Shown: piece by piece, positions 35,101-44,334 of the stretch
Layout: the number at the start of each line of letters is the position of its first letter
How positions within the stretch are numbered: position 1 is the first letter of the stretch
Assembly: GCA_013076295.1 (NCBI GenBank)
Contig: RQOL01000861.1
Coordinates: 1,612,001-1,676,000, forward strand
Reading direction: 5' to 3'
Origin: Sanderia malayensis
Lineage: Eukaryota > Cnidaria > Scyphozoa > Semaeostomeae > Pelagiidae
Length of the DNA stretch: 64,000 nt
The notes under the pieces: model-generated
The model's input: the letters and a program-made list of their open reading frames with translations, nothing else
Databases searched by the model: none
What the model was told of the DNA's origin: nothing
Made by a program: the position numbers and the translations under genes

Positions 35101-38078
35101 TCAGCAAAAAATTAAGTATTCTTATAAAAAGAAAAGAGTGTAGTAAGAGAGAACAATTTTAAAGCATTTCATATAAATGCAGAGAGACTATTCTGCTATT
35201 GTAACGTCTGCGTTTGTTATCATCCATCAAATATAGCAACAAATCCATCAAATATAGCAACAAAATGTGAATATATCACAACATAATAACAGCTAAAGCA
35301 ACGAAACATGGAAACCTTATCAACGTCATCATGCTCATCATTATGATCGTGATCATTTTTATTATTATTGCACCCTGCACCCTGCACTGCGCAGGTATAT
35401 TGAGTTTTTTACCGCTAGAAAACACTTGCAAAGTTTTCTATGGGATGCAAAAGGGCCTTAGTTACCCGAGGTTCGAGTTACTCCTGGCCCGACTTATCAT
35501 GATTTTGCTGTTTTTATGAATATTATTTCTTTTGGAGTTTACTTCATTTATCTTTATCAAGTAAGAACACATTCCACCAAAATATTCACAATACACAACT
35601 ACTCAGATCTACTTCTTGATAAATGCAGACATACGAAATCCAAGCACGTTTTATTCTGAACACAAACTATATCGGCAACATGAACAAGAGAAGTATAACT
35701 AGAACTGGAAGCTGCAAGTTATATAAAGAGTTACAAATAGTTAACCTTCTAATCTGCAATGGTTTCTAAAATGTAAATATTTCTAACTGAGAACTAAACA
35801 ATGTCTGGGTCAAATAGATCATTCGAGTCACTCCCTTACTTCCATTCAAAGTCACCACCTCGTTCTCAATCTGTCTCTTTTTCGTGTCAAGCACGCCACG
35901 ATGGAATGTCAAGCATGCTGGCAGTGGTTTTTTCTAAAAGGGGGAACGGCAATTACAGGAATGATGATGATGATGATGATACTGATGATGACTGCGTAAA
36001 ACCTGATATGCCAGATTAAGATAGCCTGCCTTTCGCAAGTCATTAACATACCAAAGGGAGGGAATATAGCAACTTCCCTTGTTGATGAGCGTCAAAGCAG
36101 ATCACGCGATGAAAAACTTCCGTGCATAATTAATTCAAGTTAATATATTTTATATATTAACCAACATCAGATGCATTCCATCTTTGAGACAAAATAGATC
36201 TATCCTATCCATGATTCTTCTCAAGAATCTATCAAAAAATTTATAACTCTGTTTATGCCAAACAGAAATTGTGTCACAATGACATGATCTGAGACGTTGT
36301 GTATTGTGAATATTTTGGTAGAATGTGCTCTTTCTTGATAAAGACAAATGAAATAAACTCCAAAAGAAATAATATTCATAAAAACAGCGAAATCATGATA
36401 CGTCGGGCCAGGAGTAACTCGAACCTCCGGTAACTAAGGCCCTTTTGCATCCCATAGAAAACTTTGCAAGTGTTTTCTAGCGGTAAAAAACTCAATATAC
36501 CTGCGCAGTGCAGGGTGCAATAATAATAAAAATGATCACGATCATAATGATGAGCATGATGACGTTGATAAGGTTTCCATGTTTCGTTGCTCTAGCTGTT
36601 ATTATGTTGTGATATATTCACATTTTGTTGCTATATTTGATGGATTTGTTGCTATATTTGATGGATGATAACAAACACCGACGTTACAATAGCAGAATAG
36701 TCTTTCTGCATTTATATGAAATGCTTTAAAATTGTTCTCTCTTACTACCGGTGGTTTCAGATTGCGCAACGCTTCTGAAAAGGGTGGAATTTTGATTACG
36801 GTGCAAATGTCAATGTCGTGGCTCCACAGGATTTCGATTACTGCCACCACAGTTTCCTTGCTTACGATATGAAAACCTCAGTGATTTGCAACGACAGCGT
36901 GCTTTTTGCGACAAAATTGCTTGCTCGAAAAGCATTTATTTCTGTTCCTATGCTCACCAAACTGCGTTTCATACTTCAAAACAGTGCCTTTGACTTTGCT
37001 ACAATAATTACAGTGAAAATAATGCAAATTTGGCAGTTTTAAAGACATGGGTCGTATTTCCCTAGGTCGTATAGTCATGCGTCCGAGAGTCCCCAAGTCG
37101 TGGGGTCAAGCGATTAGAAATACCCTCTGAAAAGGGTGGAATTTTGATTACGGTGCAAATGTCAATGTCGTGGCTCCACAGGATTTCGATTACTGCCACC
37201 ACAGTTTCCTTGCTTACGATATGAAAACCTCAGTGATTTGCAACGACAGCGTGCTTTTTGCGACAAAATTGCTTGCTCGAAAAGCATTTATTTCTGTTCC
37301 TATGCTCACCAAACTGCGTTTCATACTTCAAAACAGTGCCTTTGACTTTGCTACAATAATTACAGTGAAAACAATGCAAATTTGGCAGTTTTAAAGACAT
37401 GGGTCGTATTTCCCTAGGTCGTATAGTCATGCGTCCGAGAGTCCCCAAGTCGTGGGGTCAAGCGATTAGAAATACCCACATACTTGAGGAAATGAAGATA
37501 ATTTTCAAATTTAAGTCATTCTTCTCGCCAATTTCGCTATTTGCATTAGCATTATAATACAGTGCACAGGTTAGATTGATCTATCACCGCACTGGCCAAG
37601 GCTGAAACATCTTTAGGAAAACGCACACACAGCAATGTGCTGAGTTTGCAAAGCAAGCTTGGGGGACGTTAAACAAACTATTATCTTAAATTTGTATAAG
37701 GCCTCTCAATATAACGAGCTCAAAGTGTAGCTTCTTTATAAGAATCAATAGACCAAAATAAAAACATTGGTTTACTTACTTTAGATTGGCATCAATCTCT
37801 TCCGCCTTGATACCTGTAGTGATGGCCCACTCTGAAGGCGGGTTGTTTGTCGCACTCGACTTTGGTCTACATACTGGCTTATATACAGCACGTCTCACCA
37901 AATAGCCAACGAAAAATGCAAGTATAAGACCGAGGACTATAGCAATTGTGATAATGATGGTCTTACGGTGAGGGCTACGGAATTGCGCCATGTTGTCGTG
38001 TAGTGTTTGTGACTTCAGACTCGTCGTCTTCTCACTTGCCTTTGTGAATGAAAGTTTTACACTCTCGCCTCGCAGCAA
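26127..38078 (-). CDS. FOLH1: Glutamate carboxypeptidase II (M28 metallopeptidase), copy A, 17 exons, intact
   Basis: GCPII is a type II membrane zinc peptidase that removes C-terminal glutamate from peptides and folates outside the cell. Exons (first to last): 37780-38078, 31368-31653, 30780-30905, 30425-30602, 29827-29920, 29612-29710, 29399-29484, 28822-28941, 28612-28694, 28248-28311, 28078-28145, 27763-27848, 27534-27627, 27008-27272, 26648-26729, 26407-26499, 26127-26304; 2301 nt, 766 residues (737 from an internal Met at 37991). Exon 1 carries a cytoplasmic tail and membrane anchor ([20 protein letters not shown]). Zinc-site and catalytic landmarks are present: [45 protein letters not shown]. 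Exon 1 is 6.1 kb from exon 2; a carboxylesterase gene lies in between on the other strand. FOLH1 versus NAALAD2/NAALADL1 orthology is unresolved. Confidence 0.94.
32285..32292 (+). promoter_or_regulatory. TATA box of carboxylesterase copy A
   Basis: TATAAAAA lies 63 bp upstream of the first ATG. It is missing from copy B, where homology starts just past this point. Confidence 0.5.
32355..34133 (+). CDS. Carboxylesterase/cholinesterase-family enzyme, copy A, intronless
   Basis: Type-B carboxylesterases are secreted or membrane-bound alpha/beta-hydrolases that cleave carboxylic esters. The single exon gives 592 residues; an internal Met (32388) also precedes the signal peptide core [12 protein letters not shown]. 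The catalytic triad is visible: Ser223 in GESAGAYS, Glu346 in RDEGTFF, His453 in SHVLDLDF. Also seen are [25 protein letters not shown] and the oxyanion motif VHGGGY. The Cys pair in [12 protein letters not shown] matches a conserved family disulfide. A hydrophobic C-terminal stretch ([16 protein letters not shown]) suggests a GPI signal or membrane anchor. It lies head-inward in intron 1 of the carboxypeptidase gene on the opposite strand. Substrate is unknown; this is not a clear acetylcholinesterase. Confidence 0.93.
   Translation: MFLVLQSRISRMVLKLNFWLSITLCVAILSRPSIGLKFVNVSIRGLGQCQGVQERTVAGNVDVFKGIPFAKPPIGALRFQAPQDTSWTGLLNATKFGHMCPQWSSRSKSHVGHEDCLTLNVHRPSNATSAGGGKLTVMVWVHGGGYVKGGSVFVAGNFLSVAQNVIVVTFNYRLGVLGFFNVPGTDIKGNYGMLDQVQALRWVKRNIRSFGGNPNDVTIFGESAGAYSVSLLTLSPLLKNEALFHRAILQSGVATCPSAAQQVFDDKTALKFGKATGCSEKRSIADCLRKRPLSEIIKSQVGIKNPDLTRPVVDGYFLEELPSKQDAMGRLQFSADEILLGFNRDEGTFFAGDRKTASKSNFAELLRKTIRSQSSEGDTILQSAAMFEYSKFTLNNSAMDWFYSKSDFLGDYTFVKNIKKFPDSIMRSGKKAFLYEFVYLPEHLRKPYLKVSHVLDLDFVFGSPMSGDRFYMLAKATEQDKRVSRNVMEMWARFAKTGNPGKNWPEYTTSDKKYLEIGANLTVKRSYTTKRDSFWNEFVPTVLRATSTKPCKKNTSSNPRLQVSQSTIFLAFILVLYNTCWRFCAELHHSPL
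34718..35140. mobile_element. 423-bp Tc1/mariner-type MITE nested in the foldback left arm
   Basis: The termini are CACTCTTTTCTTTTTATAAG and its reverse complement, flanked by TA on both sides. The right arm of the foldback element (about 36741-36757) has the uninterrupted site ACCGGTAGTAAGAGAG (read on the minus strand), so this is a clean later insertion. There is no open frame of note. Confidence 0.88.
36774..37477. repeat. Two tandem 352-bp copies of the foldback terminus
   Basis: 36774-37125 and 37126-37477 are near-identical direct repeats of the outer right arm; one visible difference is AAAATAATG versus AAAACAATG. The left arm has a single copy, so the right end was duplicated. Confidence 0.92.
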
Positions 38079-38649
38079 GACAAACAGTTGTCTCTTGTTG
38101 TGAATGAATAAATGCGGTCAAGTTCAATTTTGCAAATTAAAAAACAGCTTGCATCGATTTCCGGCTTACTTGTATTCCCCCCTGACTGCGGTACAATGAA
38201 AAATCCAGACAGAAGTACAAACAAAAGAAATCCCTGGAAACAATCTTGAATGCACCAAGAAAAAATTTCATTATTTGGTTTCGAAAAATATCCTAGTTGG
38301 TATCAAAAAGCGCTCTCAACTTTAAATGTCAAATAAGTAATTAAATAATTATTTCAAAAGCTGAAATCCAAATATAAAAACGACTCGCTGGAGATCAGCT
38401 TCTACGCTCATAGGAAATTGTTTTGTTTAACTAAATAAATAAATTGTACCAAATTAATTAAGATTGAGCTCATTCGTTGAAGAAATATCATGTAAAAAAG
38501 GTAATTTAAAAATGAATGAATTCCTCGCAACTAGGACCATGAGGACTGGTCTTAGTCTCAAAACAAGTCTTTAATTCAACTATGTGCTCACGTTTAAAAC
38601 ATTTACCACAGCGCTTGCTGTGCGCGTTACCTATCCCTGGTTCATCCAA
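38079..38649. other. 5' flank of carboxypeptidase copy A and the A/B duplication junction
   Basis: This holds the upstream region of exon 1A, homologous to 46891-47280, then the tandem junction near 38580 where copy B starts. No gene was seen other than the last exon of copy B beginning at 38650. Confidence 0.6.
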
Positions 38650-41472
38650 TCAGATTTTATTCAAAGAGGTAGCGACACCTTCAATCATTGCTGCAACAAC
38701 TGTAAGGTGCTTTTTCAGTGCACCCCAATCCTTGGTCTTAGTCTCTACTTCATACAGCAAATCAGTTACGCCAGGGAATGCGGAGGAGCCATAGGAAGCA
38801 CGGGAAGGAGACGAGAACACGACATGTCTCAAAGATAAGAAAAATCAACACTCAAAATCACATACAGCCATTGCCGATTGCCAACATATAAGTAGAGCAA
38901 CTTGCTGCATGGAAACGTAGCATATACTTATGTTACCTTACAGTGGGGCGGTTTGGCAGGCCGGCTGGGATAACAAACCCCTTCTCGAGAAGTGAAAGTT
39001 GATCATTGACCATACCAAGGTTCATTGGGCTAAAACAAAACAACAAGTAAATTAGCAATTATAAGACTCGCTCCAGAAGTTATGCAGACAACCAGATTAC
39101 CCTTTATCATACAAACATATATATTTGCTGCAGCTGCGAAATATATATTTGAGGAAAACGATGGAACAACTTACTTGGATGTGTCAACTTTCATTAAATT
39201 TGAATGGAATGTATTAGCAGCTTGAGTGAAGGTTGCAATTGCCTTATCAAGATATGCTGTAAAATATATATTTTACAAATTTATATTACAGTAGATTTAT
39301 ATGTATGCAATTATTTAATATTTATACATTGACATCCGCTATTTCGACAGCCCTCTATCTAGAAAGATTCGCTTTCTTTTACAATTATCCTGTTTCCACT
39401 GGCTTTCGCATCGCATATTTGGCACATCTGTTATCTCAAGCATTCTCTGCTTCAAAAAAATCTTAACTTCCCTCGAGGGTTTGAAGTAGCGGGCGTTAAC
39501 TGTGCATACGAACGCAATTAATCAATTCAACTCAATCAAAAGCACCAAACAGTTCAATTCAATACCTGTTGAGACGTTGTGTGGCATGATATTTTTCATT
39601 TTGAAAATCCGTTTGATATCTTCAGCTCCTTTTGACAAGGCAGTGGAGTAATCACGGGGGTCAAGTGGAATAATATTAGGTGTCGATAATTTCAGTAGAA
39701 GACTAGCAGCAAACCGCGCGACGGCTCGGTGGACCAAGAACTTTGGATCAATAAAGGTTTTCATCCAATAATACGTGTCGTAAAGAGAATGGTAAACGGG
39801 GTAGTATGAAGTTGTTCCGAATTTTGAGTGCTGTAGACATGAAAAGAAATAAAACATTGTTATTACTGTGTTCAATGGCAAAACGAATTGTCGTAAAGGT
39901 TATTGTTGTTGTAGCCAAAGAGAACGGATTTACGTAAACGACCACATGGTATATCGTATTTAACGGTAAATGTATAGCGAAAGTCTTTTTGCTTCAAATC
40001 AAATCGATGAATTCTTTATAGTTATCCGCGGGAAATCTAGGTCCACGAACCATTCCTCCGAGAGAGCTGGGAATTGTCTCAACGTGATCAGTAGGACCTG
40101 TTTAGTATAATTCGACTCCTTGTGAGTCATTTTTCAGCCTATTTCAAAATTTGATTTTTTGAGTACCTACTTCATGTATGATAGAAAGTTTAAATAGCTA
40201 TCCGCGGGAAATCTGGGCCCACGAACCATTCCTCCTAGAGAGCTGGGAATTGTCTCAACGTGATCAGTAGGACCTGTTTAGTATAATTCGACTCCTTGTG
40301 AGTCATTTTTCAGCCTATTTCAAAATTTGATTTTTTGAGTACCTACTTCATGTATGATAGAAAGTTTAAATAGCTATCCGCGGGAAATCTGGGCCCACGA
40401 ACCATTCCTCCTAGAGAGCTGGGAATTGTCTCAACGTGATCAGTAGGACCTGTTTACTATAATTCGACTCCTTGTGAGTCATTTTTCAGCCTATTTCAAA
40501 ATTTGATTTTTTGAGTACCTACTTCATGTATGATAGAAAGTTTAAATAGCTATCCGCGGGAAATCTGGGCCCACGAACCATTCCTCCTAAAGAGCTGGGA
40601 ATTGTCTCAACGTGATCAGTAGGACCTGTTTAGTATAATTCGACTCCTTGTGAGTCATTTTTCAGCCTATTTCAAAATTTGATTTTTTGAGTACCTACTT
40701 CATGTATGATAGAAAGTTTAAATAGCTATCCGCGGGAAATCTGGGCCCACGAACCATTCCTCCTAAAGAGCTGGGAATTGTCTCAACGTGATCAGTAGGA
40801 CCTGTTTAGTATAATTCGACTCCTTGTGAGTCATTTTTCAGCCTATTTCAAAATTTGATTTTTTAGTACCTACTTCATGTATGATAGAAAGTTTACATAT
40901 CTATCCGCAGGAAATCTGGGTCCACGAACCATTACCCCTAGGGAGGTCGGAATTGTCTCAACGTGATCAGTAGGACCTATTTAGTATAATTCTACTCCTT
41001 GTGAGTCATTTTTCAGTCAATTTCAAAATTTGATTTTTTTTAGTACATACTTCATGTATGATAGAAAGTTTAAATAGCTATCCGCGGGAAATCTGGGTCC
41101 ACGAACGATTACTCTTGGAGAGCTGGGAATTGTCTTAACGTGATCAGTAGGACCTGTTTAGTATAATTCGACTCCTTGTGAGTCATTTTTCAGCCTATTT
41201 CAAAATTTGATTTTTTTTTAGTACATACTTCATGTATGATAGAAGGTTTAAATAGCTATCCGCGGGAAATCTGGGTAAACGAACCATTACTCCTAGAGAG
41301 CAGGGAATTGTCTCAGCGTGATCAATAGGACCTATTTAGTATAATTCGACTCCTTGTGAGTCATTTTGCAGCCTATTTCAAAATTTTATTTTTTGAGTAC
41401 CTACTTCATGTATGATAGAAGGTTTAAATAGCTATCCGCGGGAAATCTGGGCCCACGAACCATTACTCCTGG

Positions 41473-42582
41473 CAGTGGCGTAGATACAGGGGGGGCATGG
41501 GGGGGCGACCGCCCCCCCCCCCCCCCACCAGAGCTTCCGAGCCATTTTGTCGGAAAATTTAAGATTTTGTCGGAAGGTTTTCGAAAATGATCTTAATGAA
41601 AACATTTTCAAATTGCTAGAAATAGCCTTGACTCTTCCAGTATCGTCAGTTCACGACGAACGAGCTTTCAGCTGCTTAAAGAGAGTCAAGACATATCTCC
41701 GAAGTACCATGAATGGAGAGCGTCTTTCAAACTTGGCGTGGGTCAGTGGCGGCGCCAGGGAGGGGGGAATGGGGGGGACTAGTCCACCCCATTTTTTCAG
41801 AAAGATGGTCTCTCAGACTCATGCAAATCCGATGAGAAAATTGGGGGGTGGGTAGGCCTACGTTGTGTGAATTGTGTCGCAAGATTATTTCAATGTAAAA
41901 CACAAAAGGGTGTTATTTCAATGTATGCAGAAAGAGAAGTCAAAGGATCCTAAGCCATTTTGAGACCTCAAAAATGACAAAATCTCGAGAGCTTGTTTTC
42001 TGCTACCAGGGCACTGCCCTGGACCCACTGGGGGGCTTACAGCGCCCCCAGGCCCCCAGCTGTGTTAAGCAACGGCCTCCGGCCATTGCGTGGGTGCCTT
42101 CGGCACGTCATGTTTCCCTACAACAGCAAGACACAATTTTTAAAAACTTCTTGCCCGCCCGGGAAAGTCCCCCCCCCCACTTTTTTAGAGCTGGCGCCGC
42201 CACTGGCGTGGATCTCCATCAATTGCGAAACAGTGGCAAACCTGCCATTAAGAAAGATGCAAGAACCCTTTCTTGAAGCAAAAACAAGGAAACTTGTCAA
42301 TTGAACTATTCATCAATTTGTTTTCGATGTTCTATTTTGGTTTTTGTTCTGTTGTAACCTTTTAAAAATGATAATCACCAAAACATTTCATTTCCCGATT
42401 CGTGTTTTTCTCAACTAACTGTCATCTTTCATGTTTATACTCAGTGTATATTCAGAAACGTCTTATCGAAGAATTTCCTAAATTCCGCCTTCCCCTAATG
42501 GACACGCCCAAAAGACACACCTTTTTGTCGGAAAATTTTGGTCTTTGCCCCCCCCCGCTAAATATTTCTATCTACGCCACTG
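41473..42582 (+). mobile_element. hAT transposon remnant with 8-bp target duplication
   Basis: The ends are CAGTGGCGTAGATA and TCTACGCCACTG, flanked by ACTCCTGG and ACTCTTGG (8 bp, one mismatch). The interior encodes a piece of the hAT C-terminal dimerisation domain (LTLPVSSVHDERAFSCLKRV, 41547 onward), interrupted by the nested element at 41744-42205 and resuming as TVANLPLRKMQEPFLEAKT. The N-terminal transposase is absent, so the element is not autonomous. Confidence 0.88.
41744..42205. mobile_element. 462-bp hAT-type MITE nested in the hAT remnant
   Basis: The ends are CAGTGGCGGCGCCAG and CTGGCGCCGCCACTG, flanked by GCGTGGGT and GCGTGGAT (8 bp, one mismatch). It splits the transposase remnant's open frame. 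The interior is C/G-rich with no gene. Confidence 0.88.
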
Positions 42583-43177
42583 ACTCTTGGAGAGCTGGAA
42601 GCTGTCTCAACGTGATCAGTAGGACCTATTTAGTATAATTCGATTCCTTGTGAATCATTTTTTGTCTATTTCAAAATTTGACTTTTTCAGTATCTACTTC
42701 ATATTAGAAAGTTTAACAAACAAGGAATGGGACCCTTGTGCATTACCTCAACTCCCCACCTGATGATAACTAACCCTTACCCTAGTTACTGGAGCATCCG
42801 TTACCCCATGCAATTGCAAGCAAAGGAATGGAATACAACTTCTTACCACGTCCTTCATACCATACATGATATCAATCGCGGGTATGCCAGCCGTTTGGTA
42901 AAATGCATAATAGTCACTACCACTGCCAATGCGTCCAATGCTGAAAGCAGAAAGGCATGGAATACGCTGGTCCGGTAAATAGCCATACACACTCAAGGAA
43001 AAAGCCGTGCAAGAAACAAGAAACGAATAGTAACAAAAGCGACAAAAAACTAATAACTTAATAACTTAAGAATAATTAACATACAATGGTTTTTTTTGGA
43101 TCAGCCTTCGAAGGGGAAGCTTTTACTGTCTTCTCAAACATCGACATGGTAGGCACATTAGGATCAGAAATCTGTAA

Positions 43178-44268
43178 AGCCTAGTATCCATATAGTCGTT
43201 GAGGGTCGTTGAGGGTCGTTGGCAGTCTTTGGGAGTCGCTGAAAATTAGGATCAGCAATGTGTATCCATATAGTCGTTGAGGGTCGTTGAGGGTCTTTGA
43301 GGGTCGTTGAGGGTCTTTGAGGGTCGTTGGCAGTCTTTCGCAGTCGTCGAGAGAATGTGATAAGAAAACGCGCACAATAACAAAGTGGCGCCAAATTTGT
43401 ACGTTTGAAACATGGCAGAGGCACACACGGAATTTTTGTTGTTGTTTTTCGCAAATATCATGTGTGTAAGAAGACCGAATACTTTTGCCATAAATTTAGA
43501 CAAAATTAAGGCTCCAAAATTGCTATTTTTAGAGAGTCAAATATCTCGAAATATCCCCACGTGGCATTTGGCATTTGTACTTTGGCAAGGAAACATATCA
43601 TATTACCATAAATCAAAGGATTCTCAGTCGTTTTATAGGTGTTGACGGTCGTTGAGGGTCGCTGAGATAGAAACTTTTCTATCTCGACGACCCTCAAAGA
43701 CCCAGTCGTTTTGGGTGGCTGGAGGGATTAAAATCAATTTTTGACAGGTCTATGCAATAAGGCAATTATCTTTCGAACATTATCCCTGCTTAATTTTGGA
43801 TTAACCAGCATTAAAATTTATTCTTATAAAGAAAAAGAGTGTAACGTAATTCAACGTAATTCAACGTAACTCAACGTACTCAACGTAATTCAACATAATT
43901 CAACGTAACTCAACGTAATTCAACGTAATTTGTCGCAAGAAATCAAAAAATGTTGTTTCTCGCGACAAAATATGACGAATTAAGACGAATTACGGTCGAT
44001 GAATTATATGGTATTGAACAAGAAATGCTTCAAATACGTTGAAATACGGTAGCACAATCTCGTGGTCCCGCCCTGCCACAGCGTGCCCAACATCTAGTAT
44101 GGTACGTCATGTTGTTTGTTGTTTCAAATCAAAAGTGAACGTTTGAATCTGAGGCATATACCTTATATGGGCAAAGTAAACAGAAACACAGACACAGACA
44201 CTGACACAGCACAACATTTTTCCCCACCCACCAATATCTACTCGCTGGCGCATGGGCTTCGCGATTCA
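43178..44268. other. Unrelated DNA replacing carboxypeptidase exons 2-11 in copy B
   Basis: Homology to copy A stops three to six bases past the exon 12B acceptor and resumes just upstream of carboxylesterase B. Between lie GTCGTTGAGG-type short repeats (43187-43340, with an inverted relative near 43675-43710), a solo terminus of the TA-MITE family (43819-43841, TATTCTTATAAAGAAAAAGA) and AATTCAACGT repeats (43843-43930). No gene was seen. Confidence 0.75.
43187..43340. repeat. GTCGTTGAGG short tandem repeat
   Basis: A degenerate 10-12-bp repeat (GTCGTTGAGG / GTCTTTGAGG) in two blocks, each introduced by TATCCATATA. Reverse-complement relatives (CGACGACCCTCAAAGACCC) occur near 43683-43702, so this may be one end of an inverted-repeat element. 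Confidence 0.7.
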
Positions 44269-44334
44269 AAAATAAGTTGAAGAAGTCAATAAGTCATTCC
44301 TCGCTCCATTCTAACATTTGTTGGGATTGCAGCT

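Larger units (their letters stand above)
34338..37477. mobile_element. 3.1-kb foldback element with 9-bp target-site duplication
   Basis: The ends are GGGTATTTCTAATCGCTTGA and its reverse complement, flanked by ACATACTTG on both sides (34329-34337 and 37478-37486). The arms (left 34338 to about 35600, right about 36302-37477) are long inverted repeats around a roughly 0.7-kb unique loop. There is no transposase. The equivalent site in copy B (about 46308-46316) has one ACATACTTG and no insert. A 9-bp duplication suits Mutator-like elements, but the family is not proven. A 74-residue open frame recurs in the arms and is probably not a gene. Confidence 0.9.
26058..38580. repeat. Segmental duplication, copy A
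   Basis: From about 26058 the sequence is homologous to 38581 onward (shared start near CACGTTTAA), and its right end (AATGAATTCCTC...CAACTAT, 38515-38580) is homologous to about 47205-47280. The unit holds the complete carboxypeptidase gene, the nested carboxylesterase and a 3.1-kb foldback insertion that copy B lacks. Confidence 0.9.
40018..42712. repeat. 176-bp satellite array, about nine units, in copy B
   Basis: Units start near 40021, 40197, 40373, 40549, 40725, 40900, 41077, 41255 and 41431. Each begins TATCCGCGGGAAATCTGG and contains AACGTGATCAGTAGGACC. The ninth unit is split by a hAT insertion and resumes at 42583. Copy A has no unit at the matching intron site (about 27400). Left-hand units are nearly identical and right-hand ones more diverged. 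Confidence 0.95.

Noticed and set aside
34385..37448. Three 74-residue and related open frames repeated in the foldback arms
   Set aside because: Their conservation follows from the near-identity of the arms and the 352-bp duplication. They have no domain, and opposite-strand frames are equally open.
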